64,000 nt of DNA from Limnephilus marmoratus (Eukaryota > Arthropoda > Insecta > Trichoptera > Limnephilidae). Position numbers and translations under genes: made by a program. Each line of letters opens with the position of its first letter. The first letter of the stretch is position 1. The notes under the pieces were generated by a model. It saw nothing but the letters and a program-made list of their open reading frames with translations, was not told where the DNA came from and did not search any database. Shown here one piece after another: positions 11,245 to 22,591 of the stretch. Location: NCBI GenBank assembly GCA_917880885.1, contig OU862917.1, forward strand, positions 53,366,727 through 53,430,726, written 5' to 3'.

Positions 11245-11275
11245 ATGGAGTCATTTTATGAAATCACAAAAATAG
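11245..11275 (+). CDS. Possible first coding exon of a CDK-like protein kinase
   Basis: ATG in a good context (aaagATGG) encodes MESFYEITKI and one further base, then a strong donor G/GTAGGT. In CDK1/CDK2 kinases the protein starts M-x-x-F/Y-x-x-x-x-KIGEGTYG, and an intron right after KI-G would fit. I did not find an exon with GEGTYG downstream on the plus strand, so the match rests on ten residues and gene position only. Alternative: a 5' exon of an unrelated gene or chance. Confidence 0.33.
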
Positions 11276-11401
11276 GTAGGTACTTATATTTTTTTATTAC
11301 TGAACGTTATTTGTGAAGGATAATTTATTGTGATATAAAAGTTCTAATTTATTATTATCCGAAGAAACAATAGGCGAGCCGACTTTCAAACTACAACTTG
11401 T
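11276..11401. other. Sequence between the small exon and the hAT-type element
   Basis: No feature apart from the 8 bp CAACTTGT at 11394-11401, the left target duplication. Confidence 0.5.
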
Positions 11402-12147
11402 TAGGCTTGTTGAAAAAGTATCAATATATCGATATTTTTAATTCAATATATCGATATTTTTAGCCGATATATTTTGATCCGATATATCGATACAAAATAT
11501 CCAATATCGAAAATTGTATCAAAAACGATATTTTTTAAATCTAAACTAGAATCCAAAACCGTATAGGAACGAACTCATGACATCTGGCAGTTGAAATTTT
11601 ATCTATTAATAGCTATTGTCTTTGCATTAGAATTTGTGATCGATCACTAATACTATCTCATGTGTATTGGTACTTGGTACGGTACATACATAGAAATGTA
11701 TGCTATTTTTTTTATAAGCCACTCATATGTGTTGGTTCCCAATTGTCTATGATTATTGACCATACCTTGTTCCAAACACGAAGTCCGGGATTGGTATATT
11801 TATGCAAAGTCCTTTTTGACAGATTAATACGCCAATAGAATGTTACTGAGACGCATACAAACTTTGTATGCGTCGTTTACATACAAGTTAAAAGATAGCT
11901 TTTTAGTTTTGATATTTTTGTAATTATTACCTAATAAAAATACTTTCTCTTTTATTGAGATTTTTGTACATTAAAATAATGCACATTGTGTTGTGTATAA
12001 AAATTACTATTGATAATATTGAGCTTAATACACTATTATTTTAAAAACCCAAAATCTTTTGAAAATTTGACCGATATATCGATATTTTTTCCTCGATATT
12101 GATATTTTAATAAATATCGATATTATTTTTCACTTTCGACATCCCTA
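11402..12147. mobile_element. Non-autonomous hAT-type element with 8 bp target duplication
   Basis: The left end TAGGCTTGTTGAAAAAG and the reverse complement of the right end, TAGGGATGTCGAAAG, are imperfect inverted repeats of hAT type. CAACTTGT flanks both sides (11394-11401 and 12148-12155). Both subterminal regions carry repeated atatcgat motifs (ccgatatatcgatattttta and variants), probably transposase-binding sites. There is no transposase ORF. Confidence 0.85.
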
Positions 12148-12155
12148 CAACTTGT

Positions 12156-13245
12156 GTATTATTTTTCTTCAGCAATTTTGATTCTTCAAGGAGATTTTTA
12201 TTTTTTTTTTTATTGTTGATACAGTATTATTTTACAAATGTTTATAGTACAAACCAGTAATGTTGGCCTCACTGGGTTGTTTACCCGTGCTGAGGCCCCC
12301 ATTTTATAATATAATACTTTATACATTACCTATAGTTTGAAAAAAAAGAAATAGGTATACAAAGTTGGTGATAAAACAAACAAAAAAATCATTTAAAATA
12401 AAGATAATTTTAAACTAAAAATAGAGATCAAAAATTAAAATTATTTTATGATCTTTGATAAGTTTGTAAAATTAAGATTGTATAGTCTGTCAAAAAAGAG
12501 TAGAAAATATAAAAACTTGAACTACTAAATTTGTAGACTGGCAACACCAATTTAACTGTCAAATATTTTTTTGAAGTGCAATGACACTGAATGTATAGAA
12601 CACAGTAAACCACATTTTAAAAAACATTTTTTATTTATGACATAAAATTGATTATAAGGTGATTTATAAAGCGATTTGCTTTAATTTAATTTAACATAAA
12701 TTTGAATTTAACAATAGATAGAAAGGAAGAATCACTAATGGTGAGTTTAGTTACACTACTTTTAGATCTGAATGAGTTAAATATATTCAGATCCAAAATT
12801 AGAGACATGATCTAAAGCCCGGGCAACGCTAGGTACTTTATCTAATATTAAATAAATGTGAGCAATTTCTAAACTGTGCTTTATATTTTATTACATTATA
12901 GTTATTCTTCATTATGTTAACACAAAATTGCAAAGGTATAATAATAATATACCTATATACAATTCTAATTTAGAGATCGGCGGGTATCTATACTGCAATG
13001 AAAAAATATTTTTTCCACTATTATGCCTTTTTAATTTTTTATAAAAATGTAGGTTACACAGCTTTACTTTAACACCATGAGTTATGTGTTTACTATTGCC
13101 ATTTGATCAACAGTGGCGCCCTCATATATTTTCTACTCTTATTTGACAAACTGTACTTACCTATTGTAATTAGAAGTGTTCAATATCTTTTGATTTATCA
13201 GGTCTCAATGTGGATATATTTAGAACATGGCTTCTCTTTTTTGTT
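12156..13245. other. No gene seen; AT-rich spacer
   Basis: A T-run at 12196-12212 is followed by sequence up to about 12300 (gttggcctcactgggttgtt) that looks like the tail of a minus-strand retroposon. Nothing else is recognised. Confidence 0.4.
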
Positions 13246-13480
13246 CCCTAATAAGGAACTCCAGTGAAAAATATGTCCATACAGACCAATAAACGCTGAT
13301 TCTGAATATATAAGTTTTATTAAATGATATTAAAAAATATTAAATAGTCCATTTTTTATCGTGTCATTAAAACACACTGTCCAGTTGGTATTATCGAATG
13401 TTTAGTGCTGGCGTCACTGCTCACCATAATTTTCCAGTTATTGTGTTGAAATGTATGACACAAGCCATCATATTAGCAAC
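13246..13480 (+). repeat. Dispersed repeat C, copy 1
   Basis: aaggaactccagtgaaaaat and the following agaccaataaacgctgaWtc, aagttttatt and atgacacaagccatc reappear in the same order at 31892-32160, about 80 percent alike by eye. No ORF. Confidence 0.75.
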
Positions 13481-13825
13481 ATTTCATGTTATTCGTTTGG
13501 GTGAAATGCAGATCCTGCCACAGTTTGGAAATTTAATAAAAAGGCACTTTCTAGATGAGAAAAGTGTGGAGAAGCTGAATAAAAAAAAATTAAGGCGCAC
13601 TCGGCAAAATTGAGGGAGATACAGCCGTTTAAAGTATAAATAAAATTTCACTTCGTGAACCGATACTACGACACTCCGCCCGCCATTTTGTCACTGTTAT
13701 GTTGGTATCCCAGATCTACAAACAAGAGCCAGATACGATTGTAGCCGACTTCATGGGATAAATAATAAGGCGCGTAATTATGAAAAACAGAATTAATAAT
13801 ATAATGTAAACGAACCTCTTACCCA
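13481..13825. other. No gene seen
   Basis: Unassigned sequence with a small ORF up to 13613 that resembles nothing I know. Confidence 0.4.
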
Positions 13826-14152
13826 AGATTCACATACCTAGGCTCCCTGATAACAAACGACAATAATACCACAGAGGAGATCCAGAAGCGCATAGAGAAC
13901 GCAAATCGCTGTTATTTCCGCCTACAAAACCAATTAAAGTCCAGACTGCTGTCCAGAAACACGAAGATATTAGTGTACAAAACACTTATCAAACCAGTAC
14001 TTACGTACGCAGCTGAGACTTGGGTACTAACTAAGAGGAATGAGCGCTGGACGTTTTTGAAAGAAAAATTTTGAGGCGCATTTCGGACCGGTTCTGGAAA
14101 ATGGATTTTGGCGCAGACGTTATAACAATGAGCTCTATACTTTGTTTAAAGC
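13826..14152 (+). pseudogene. RTE-type LINE fragment (C-terminal part of the reverse transcriptase ORF)
   Basis: Translation gives TYLGSLITNDNNTTEEIQKR, then NANRCYFRLQNQLKSR and LVYKTLIKPVLTYAAETW, which align with the intact copy at 32765-34192 (YLGTMVTNDNNVSSEIKRRI, YYFGLQKHMKSR, YKTLIRPVLMYGSECW). After a frameshift near 14070 it continues GFWRRRYNNELYTLF (cf. GEWRIRYNQELYDLY). It is then cut off by the GC-rich element at 14153. Confidence 0.85.
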
Positions 14153-14380
14153 CGCGTCCAAATACGTGGCAAGCCTCTGCAAGCGTCCACAAGCCCCAGC
14201 GTCTGGTGCCGCGCGTGTGGCTTGGCTTGCGTAGGCTTGCAAGAGCTTGCCGCCGATCCGATCGAGGTCGGATATTTTGGCCACAAGCGGCAAGCGCTCG
14301 GTCGCGCTCAGTGGAACTTCGGAGCTGGTGGCGAATGCACGCCTTTTTTGCTCCGTGCGGTCTATGATAATATTACGAGA
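14153..14380. repeat. GC-rich MITE-like segment with GCAAGC motifs
   Basis: Many copies of GCAAGC/GCTTGC (for example ggcaagcctctgcaagcg, cgtaggcttgcaagagcttg) in an otherwise AT-rich area, cutting an RTE fragment. A related GCTTGC-rich segment is at 16560-16690 (gagcttgcggcaagctgctt). Exact ends were not determined. Confidence 0.5.
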
Positions 14381-14505
14381 CATATGAATATGAATGGCGT
14401 ATGAGGCGAGCCTGACTTATTATTCTTATTAAAATGTTTAAGTACATAAATTTAATGCACTAACGTAATTTATTGCGACTGGATTTACCTAAAGAGTCAA
14501 AATAA

Positions 14506-15337
14506 ATAAATAATATTTTATTGATGATTTATACAGTATTATTACAAAAAAAACATGATTTTTGTTAGAATAACTTTTTTTTATAATACAAGGCAATATT
14601 ATATAAAGACAAGTGATCTTCGAGTTCGAACTTCTTTGGCACCGTTGTGATTTGAAACTCGATGAAACGAAAAAGTGGCACTAAAAAGAGACAAAAATCT
14701 ATAGGATTTAGCCTGCAAGATAATGTCTCCTCTTTGTGCGGTGCTTCGTAGCTTCCCCACTCTTTTCTACCTTAGTTTTCTGAAGGTTTCACTTTTACCG
14801 CGTGTGAACTAGACATTGTATTTTTCTGTGTCTTGTTCTTTTTCATATTTTTATTAGTATTATCTTCTTCAATGGTTCAATGGTATTAAAAATATATTAT
14901 ATTGATGATGAGATTATGATTATATTGATGATTATTGATGATGAATAATATTTTATTGATGATTTATACAGTATTATTACAAAAAAAACATGATTTTTGT
15001 TAGAATAACTTTTTTTTATAATACAAGGCAATATTATATAAAGACAAGTGATCTTCGAGTTCGAACTTCTTTGGCACCGTTGTGATTTGAAACTCGATGA
15101 AACGAAAAAGTGGCACTAAAAAGAGACAAAAATCTATAGGATTTAGCCTGCAAGATAATGTCTCCTCTTTGTGCGGTGCTTCGTAGCTTCCCCACTCTTT
15201 TCTACCTTAGTTTTCTGAAGGTTTCACTTTTACCGCGTGTGAACTAGACATTGTATTTTTCTGTGTCTTGTTCTTTTTCATATTTTTATTAGTATTATCT
15301 TCTTCAATGGTTCAATGGTATTAAAAATATATTATCC
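14506..15337. repeat. Tandem duplication of about 390 bp (14510-14902 and 14945-15337)
   Basis: The second copy is offset by 435 bp and reads identical to the first wherever compared (for example ttgatgatttatacagtatt, atgatttttgttagaataac). Each copy contains one member of repeat family D (gtgatttgaaactcgatgaa ... gcggtgcttcgtagcttccc). Near identity implies a recent event. Confidence 0.9.
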
Positions 15338-15359
15338 CTTTATTTCGCGTTAAAATAAA

Positions 15360-15512
15360 GGTGACCGGCCAACTCAGAAAGGTCACGATAAAAAAAATGA
15401 TTAAGTTAGGTTAGGGTTACCGGCAATTTTAAAATTATTTTCTCATAGCTTTTAAAGATCTTTCTGAGGTGTTTCTCAGTTGGTTTCATTCTGAGTTGGC
15501 ATGGAACCAAAA
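15360..15512. mobile_element. MITE of the GGTGACCGG/AACTCAG family, copy 1
   Basis: The left end ggtgaccggccaactcagaa and the right end ttctgagttggcatggaacc are imperfect inverted repeats; the middle contains the AGGTTAGGGTTA motif. Other copies: 36103-36245 with 37840-37893 (split), 45145-45340, 54150-54345, 59517-59712. Confidence 0.7.
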
Positions 15513-15589
15513 TAAAAATAGATTAACGCAAACATAGTATAGCCTTAGAGTAACAATATATACTCTAAGGTAGACGTCCGCCGCGCTTG

Positions 15590-16560
15590 GATTAGAAGTG
15601 AGTCGTTCGCGAACGAGTCGGCTCAGTGAACCGGATTTTCATACTGATCCGTAAGATCCGGTTCCCAAAGAACGATCTTCACGGTTCGCGGATCTTCGCG
15701 AACGAGTGAGCCGGTGAGCCAACTGACCCGCCAGATCCGGTGAGCCAACTGACCCGTGAGATCCGAAGACCCGACTGACCCGTGGGAGCCGAGAGCAGTG
15801 TATCGTTCAACGGATCTCGCGGCTCGCGGGTCACTAGATGTACTGATGCGGATTGCTCGTTCGTTCGTTCGTTCATAGCCACTCTAACTCTAGTCAGCGA
15901 CGCAGAAAGGTAAAATATGAAAGTAAGGTAACGGTTTACAGTTCAGTTCACTATGACACTTTTCTACGCGGTGGCGTACCTTTGCTGGTCAGTGTGCGTG
16001 CGCCGTGCATGTATTACCGAAATACAATGAATATAATAATAATATCGGAATTCAAGCGTGTTTGCGTGCATAAAACGTCAGTCGTGACGTCAGCGCTCCG
16101 GCCACATTATCCTTTGCTGGGTAGTGTGCGTAATTCAAGCGGGTATGCGTGCATAATACGTCAGTCGTGACGTCGACGCTCCGGCCACATTATTTTGTTT
16201 ATTATAACAGGATAAGTTATATTATTATTATGCTCATTGTTTATTTTCAGTAAATCATTCATTGTTTATTTTCAATAATTCATGCTTTCTATAAATCGTT
16301 AAAAAAGTAAAGTTGGTGTTGGTTTCACACCAAAGATCAAAACTCAACTAAATACAAAGGATTTCATTTTTTCATTCAGGGATACAAGAATCCGATTCAA
16401 AAGGGAACCCCAAAATATCGGGGTTCCCTTTTTAATAAAGTGTGGAGGGCCGAGGGAGGGGACGGGGGAGATGGACCAATTCAGTCGTTCATTCGAGCCG
16501 GTTCACTGACCCGGATCTTTTCATTGAACGAGACCCAGTGAACCGGCTCGCTCAACTGAG
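15590..16560. repeat. Complex repeat region with TTCGCGAA palindromes and GACCCG/CCGGTT units
   Basis: 15604-15623 has the palindrome gtcgttcgcgaacgagtcgg. From 15712 the phrase gagccaactgacccg recurs. Similar motifs (gagccggttcactgacccgg) return inverted at 16493-16512, so the whole stretch may be one element. Within it, 16048-16120 and 16131-16195 are direct repeats (gtgcataaaacgtcagtcgt / gtgcataatacgtcagtcgt). Confidence 0.45.
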
Positions 16561-16689
16561 ACGCTTTGCCCGCCTCTAGCTTGGATGCTCCGAACACACT
16601 GGCGCGCTCGCAAGTGTGTGGAAGCCAGCCATTCGTTTGTCAGAGCTTGCCTGAGCTTGCGGCAAGCTGCTTGTCGCAAGCATTTGGGC

Positions 16690-17170
16690 GTAGCATAAGA
16701 GGACATAGGTAGAGAAAACCAGAAATATGTCATTTTCAAAAAAGTTTTTAGACGTATTGACTCTTTTCCACAAAAAATTATAAATGGATTTCGAAAGATT
16801 GTTCTTTTATCTAGCATAGTTATGTAATAAAATTTTAGAATTTTTTTTAATTTTTAGTATAATAAGGTTATTCCATAGGTCGTTGGCAGATTTGTTAAAT
16901 TTTCAAAAAAGTTTTTGTATTATACCACAACCACACCCATTTCAAATAATATAATCATGCAGTAAAATAAATCAATACATTATCTAGCAAAGTTATGTCT
17001 TAGAATTTTAATTTTAGTTTCAATAAAATCATTAAAAATTATATACGTACATGTGTTTCTTGACGAAAATTAGTCAGTTTGTGTATTTATTTGCGGACTA
17101 ATAAACTAATATATTTCTGATTTTTTTACATACTTATTTTGCTAAGACATTATTGACAAATCATAAATAA
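16690..17170 (+). repeat. Dispersed repeat, paralogous empty-site copy
   Basis: Inverted relative to 6660-9180. It lacks both the pogo-like element (single TA at 17048-17049) and the Harbinger MITE (single TTA at 16980-16982), and so records the pre-insertion state of both target sites. Confidence 0.8.
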
Positions 17171-17788
17171 TTTTGATCGAAAAATAATTGTTGGAAGTAT
17201 TTAATATTTAATATTTACAGCGTCGCATTTCACCACTTTTATAATAGCGCCGCTAGTGGCGCTAGTTATTGTAACTAGTCTCGTTAAATAACGCTCACGC
17301 CTGCCTCCACCAATAGGAATCTTGGATTTTTGTTGCATTTTTCTGTTTTATTTTCGTTTGACATTTACAATGCATTCACATTTCCGACGCAATAAGATGG
17401 CAATAAGATTTATGGCAATAAGTGTCAATATAGATTTTGGGAATTCGCGATCGAATGAAAAATGGAAAAACTGGACCCGTAAATACGTAATTGGAACAAA
17501 ATTACAGGTGGGAAACTTCCTTTGGTTGATATTTCAGTGTTCCTAAAGTAGGTATGTTATTTAAGTTGTATTTTAATCGGTGTTGTACATGTTTCCGTTT
17601 TCAGAACATATTTATCTACCCGGAATCTAATAAGTAATTGACACAGTCGAACATCACGATTACATCTTAAAAAGGTATACTTTTTTTCTATATTGCATCG
17701 ACCTATCTCATTAATTTAATCTTCCCCAATTTCCTCTCTGGATTTTGACAATAGTGCTTATATTTTTTTATTATATAAAATAGAGGTA
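17171..17788. other. No gene seen
   Basis: A small ORF at 17322-17546 is not similar to anything I recognise. The stretch is otherwise plain AT-rich DNA. Confidence 0.4.
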
Positions 17789-18212
17789 AATTTTGGGGAT
17801 CGCTGGCAACGGTTAATACGCACTTTTTTTGAAAAAATCTTTTGATTCACCTTAATTACATTAAAAGACAACTATTTGCATTGGGGGAAGTGGAAAATAT
17901 TTTTGTGTAACATGGTTTGTGATACAAAAGAAAGTGCCTCTTTATAACGCCTACCCGCGTCAACGCAAGAAAAACATCCCAGTTTTCAAGTAGTTTAGCG
18001 GCTACGCTAGGTTTGTGTAACATGGTTTGTGATTCTGGCGTACAATCTCACAAGACGAAAGCTAATTTTAATTTTACGTAATGAAATTTAGAATGAAATA
18101 TTTTCCACTTCCCCCAATGCAAATAGTTGCCTTTTAATGTAATTAAGGTGAATCAAAAAGTTTTTTTTAAAAAAAAGTGCATATTAACCGTTGCCAGCGA
18201 TCCCCAAAAATT
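17789..18212. mobile_element. MITE with about 115 bp terminal inverted repeats
   Basis: The arm 17789-17905 (ttttggggatcgctggcaac, tgcattgggggaagtggaaa) is the reverse complement of 18097-18212 (tttccacttcccccaatgca, gttgccagcgatccccaaaa) with a few differences. The roughly 190 bp between them contain a short direct repeat (gtttgtgtaacatggtttgt at 18010 and a shorter match near 17903). No ORF; target duplication unclear. Confidence 0.8.
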
Positions 18213-20044
18213 AATAAAATAGATTTTAACAATTAGCATTTCATTTGCTTTTTTCACAAGTTACTTATAGGAGTTAGGTTTGCTAAAATACCTATTATTC
18301 AAGTATGATTTTAGATTTTCACGGCAAAAAGTATTAAAGAGATTTTTTTGGGGGTATTGTGCCGTTTTAACATCAACCCTGATGATAGGAACAACACATT
18401 TATCACTACGCTTGCACATTCTGTTCTTATTTTTAACATTTTTAAAATATTTTTATCAGTATTAATAAATGTATTACTATTTTTCAGTGGAATCTGAACC
18501 GACAAAACTTTACTTGTTTACAATAAGTATAACATTTTATATCCACATTCCAATACATTCGTTTCTGGAGATGGTTAGATGAGGTTAAGGGAAATACTAT
18601 CAGTCATTGGTCATTGAGAATGATGCAGAGGTAATTATTATTTTTATTACTTACTTTCATTTTACAAAAATTTAATAACGTCAGACAAATTTAATGCATT
18701 TGAGTAGGTTTCTTTATATAAGTAAGTAGGTATCCTAGATCTTGGTTTAGTATGAGAGTAATCATAAATTAAATGACATGGGAGGAAATGTAACTACATA
18801 CATACATAGATATGTACATGTACACAAATAAAATAAAAATTCCATTTTTTAACTAATTTCCATATACACAATACATGTACATGTACCATACCGTGTACAT
18901 GTACCATACCATACATGTACCATATACATGTACACAAATAAAATAAAAATTCAATTTTTTAACTAACTTCCATAAGTTAACCAATATAGTTTTTATAAAA
19001 TATAACTTCTTTAGTAATATTTTTTGTTTTTGTTTTGAAGAGTTTTAATTTTCAATGTACATTTGTTACATTAATTTTAATGATTTTTTAATGATTTCAG
19101 GAAAAATATGATGAACTGAACTAAACTAAACTCCAAATTAATAAATATTATACACATTTGAGCCCCGAATGAAACATCAAACATCTTATGTAAACTAATG
19201 TCTCCATGGACCTTGGTTATATTTTGGCAATATGGTAAATTTATTTTAGACCTGACGAAAGATATAATAGGTATGTTAAGTAATTTATCTTTAAAAAATG
19301 TCTTCATGTGGCAATTTGCTACAGAAATATAACCTGCTTACATTGTATTCTTGTTTAAAATATGTACATGTTTTTCATTTTTCTGTTATTAAATGAAATT
19401 TTTTTAAATTCAGTAGTTTTGTAGGAACGCACTATCATATTTTAATTATATGTATTTCCTGTTTTTAATAAAATTCTTATTATGTAATTACGAGTTTTAT
19501 TTTTAAATTAATATTTAAGGCTAATAATTTGGGCGGTACTGGGTAGGCCCCGAAAGAAAATAATATTGTCTATGGTCGCGCCTTTTTTGTTGTTGCTTAC
19601 TCTATCTTCGTCTATGGTGTGTGACGTCACTAATCCCCGTCATCATCATCATCATCATTCGAAAAATTATTGCATTTTGATGGTGAAATAGTGACCAAAT
19701 TTTTCTCGAACAAAAGCCTGAAGTTATCAATCTAGTGGGTGGTTTGTATATTTATGGGCCAGAATAAGACGTGTCCGCGCCGCTCTAAATCAAACAGTTT
19801 GAAATGATGAATTGAATACGAACTTTGAATATCTACGACTTGCTTGTTTCGTATTGGTGAAATCTATAGGTTGACCGAATACTTTCATACTAAAATTTTT
19901 GAAATTTCGAATATTTTTTTATTGTTATGTGAATACTGAACAAGAGTCCCAACTGTTCCAAAATATATATTTAAAAAAAATATATTGTAAATTATTGCTA
20001 CGTTGCACAAGAGTCACAACTGCTCCAATTTTTTTTTTTTTTAA
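18213..20044. other. No gene seen; small duplication at 18809-18985
   Basis: tacacaaataaaataaaaat followed by a tttttaactaa phrase occurs at 18821 and again at 18932, separated by a CATGTAC-rich simple repeat. Near 18305-18380 a weak match to the Penelope-like terminal repeat (ttttcacggc ... attgtgccg ... ctgatgatagg) is visible. Otherwise AT-rich, unassigned. Confidence 0.5.
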
Positions 20045-20531
20045 TTATTGTCAACTAGCCGGTTCCCGGCACGCGTCGCTATGCCATTTAATATAGAAAT
20101 TCTACCTGCGTGTCCTTTCCCATTCTTCCCTACCCCTTCCCGTTTCCCTTTCTCTCCCGCGTTCCCACTCCGCCTTCTCCACATTCCCTCTCCCCACCCC
20201 ACTTCCCCCCTTCACCCGCCCCGCGACCTCCCTCCCGAGTTCCCCTCCCGGGTTCCCCTCCCCCCTCCCGTGAACCCCTTACCAGAGTTCCCCTCCCCCC
20301 TCCCTCATTTCATACATTCAGTCCCGATACATTCAGTTTTCAAACAGCTCGCGTGCCACCTATTGCAATTTTTTGTATACAAATTTCATTATGCCAGAGC
20401 TCACCAGTAGTTTTATACAAAATCTTGTCCTGACAATAATGAACACAAAAAAAAATAATTATCCAATTTGGTGTAGTCGTTCGGAAGTTATGCGCGTACA
20501 TACATTTCGGCGATTCATTTTCATTTATATA
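20045..20531 (-). mobile_element. Helitron-like repeat, copy 1
   Basis: Read on the minus strand it ends in gcgacgcgtgccgggaaccg followed by GCTAG, a short hairpin plus CTAG as at Helitron 3' ends. Its other end is ggcgattcattttcatttat on the plus strand. The interior has a C-rich minisatellite (20120-20320; unit close to ctcccgggttcccctccc). No ORF of its own is credible: the long Pro-rich frames are translations of the minisatellite. Confidence 0.45.
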
Positions 20532-21775
20532 CTAGCTGGTGCCCGGCATGCGTTGCTATGCCGTTCAACAAAAAGTTGTTTCTCCCTACGTGTCCTTTCC
20601 CATTCGTCCCGTTCACCTTCCGCTTCCCCTTCCTCTCTCGCGTCCCCTTCTCCTCAAACGTTCCCACTCCGCCTCCTCCACCTTCCGACTCCCCACTCCA
20701 CTCCTCTTCCCCCGTCCCGCCAACTCCCCTCCCGAATTCCCTTCCCCCCTCCCAGGTTCCCTTCCCCCTCCCTGGTTCCCGTCCCTTTACTCCCGCGGCA
20801 CCAATACCCAAGTTCCTATCCCCCCTCCCGCATTCCATACATTCAGTTCTGGTACATTTAGTTTTCAAATAGCTCACGTGCCACCTATTGAAATTTTTGT
20901 ATTCAAATTTTATAATGCCAGAGCTCACCAGTAGTTATATACAAACCTTGTCCTGGCAATAACAAACACAACAAAAAAAGAATTATCCAATTTGGTGTAG
21001 TCGTTCGGAAGTTATGCGCGTACTAGGGATGGACATTCAAAAAATACATCGATGTTTTTTCCGATGTAATGCATCGAACAGTTGCATCGATGTTATTACG
21101 ATGTATTGAGAAATACATCGATGTTTCCAATACATCGATATATTTCTGATGTGAAATTTCCTATATGTCGGTGGTACAAATCAACCCGCGTCGGGGGGGG
21201 GGGGGGGGGGGGGGCTGTCAAACTTTGAATTTGGTTTACAGCGTGAATCATTCATATAATATAAATATATAACAACAAAACAATATGGCAGTATTACTAG
21301 TAATCTTTCAAAACCAATAACACTAAATAAGTTATTCTATTTAATACACATACCTGTTCATAAATCGAAGCAAATACTATAATATAATACAAACTGATCG
21401 GCCATATTGTTATTTTGGTTTTATTGTATTGGCCGAACTGATTACGAAACGACGTGAAAGTCACTGCAGTCGTAGTGTTGGTCTTACTGGGATTGGTTTA
21501 TTTATCATAGACACTCATTTCATAGTTATATAATAATGTATGTAATAAAAAAAATTCAATGAATAAAGAAAAGCCAAAAAACAAAAAGTTTGCCTATTCG
21601 ATGCATCGAATAAAAAACATCGATATATATTCGATGTTGAAGTATTAACAATACATCGCTTCAATACGATGCATCGGTACAATACATCGAGTGTTTACAA
21701 TACATCGATGTATATCGTCCATCCCTAGCGCGTACATACATTTCGGCGATTCATTTTCATTTATATATATACCTA
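20532..21775 (-). mobile_element. Helitron-like repeat, copy 2, interrupted by a hAT-type element
   Basis: The same end sequences as copy 1 (agctggtgcccggcatgcgt at 20533; ggcgattcattttcatttat at 21745) with a C-rich minisatellite at 20590-20850. Copies 1 and 2 abut directly. The element is interrupted at 21016-21735 by the hAT-type insertion; without that insertion and one duplication copy it reads on through gcgcgtacatacatttcggc. Confidence 0.5.
21024..21727. mobile_element. Non-autonomous hAT-type element with perfect 8 bp target duplication
   Basis: The ends TAGGGATGGAC and GTCCATCCCTA are perfect inverted repeats. GCGCGTAC flanks both sides (21016-21023, 21728-21735). Subterminal regions on both sides are full of acatcgatg motifs. 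No transposase ORF. It contains a G run of about 22 at 21193-21214. Confidence 0.92.
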
Positions 21776-21779
21776 CTAG

Positions 21780-22591
21780 CATCTATATATATGCCGGGTA
21801 CCAACCCAGCATTCGTTGCTTTGCCATTTAATAACGAAATTGTTTCTCCCTGCGCGTCCTTTCCCATTCGTCCCGTTCATCTTCCACCTCCCCTTCCTCT
21901 CCCGCGTCCCCTTCCCCTTTCGCGTTCCCACTCCTCCTCCACCTTCCTTCTCCTCACTCTACTCCCCCCCCTTTTCCGTCCCGCGATCCTCCCTCCCGAG
22001 TTCCCCTCCCCCCTCCCATAATCACCTCCTCCCTCCCGCGGATCCCCCTCTCGAGCTCCCCTCTCCCCTCCCGAGTTCCCCTCCACCCTACCGGGTTCCC
22101 CTCCCCCCTCCTGCATTCCATACATTCATTCCCGATACATTCAGTTCTCATACAGCTCGTGTGCCACTTATTGCAATTTTATTATACAAATTTCATGATG
22201 CCAGAGCTCGTGTCCTTTCCCATTCGTCCCGTTCCCCTTCTGCCTCCCCATCCTCTCCAACGTCCCCTTCCTCTCTCCTCACTCCCCTCGCCCGCTTCCC
22301 CTATCCCTTAAACCCCCACCCGTTTTCCTCTCCCCCCTCCCGAGTTTCCCTCCCACCTCCCGGGTTCCCCTCCCCAACCCATCCCGCGGGCCCCCTCTCC
22401 CGAGTTCCCCTCCCTTGTCCCCCTCCCCTCCCCTCCCTCATCCTTCACCCCTCTCCCATCCTCCACCTCCTCCCGCATTCCATACATTCACTCCCGGTAC
22501 ATTCAGTTTTCAAACAGTTTGCGTGGCACCAATTGCAATTTTATATACAAATTTCATAATGCCAGAGCTCACCAGTATATACAGAAACCTT
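21780..22591 (-). mobile_element. Helitron-like repeat, copy 3, with long minisatellite
   Basis: It starts with gggtaccaacccagcattcg and has C-rich minisatellites at 21840-22120 and 22215-22480, separated by a partial internal duplication (atgccagagctcgtgtcctt). The far end is replaced by the large inverted-repeat transposon at 22592. Long proline-rich frames here are low complexity and not genes. Confidence 0.4.

Noticed and set aside
20048..22559. Several long proline/serine-rich frames on both strands
   Set aside because: They are translations of the C-rich minisatellites in all frames; no codon bias or domain is present.
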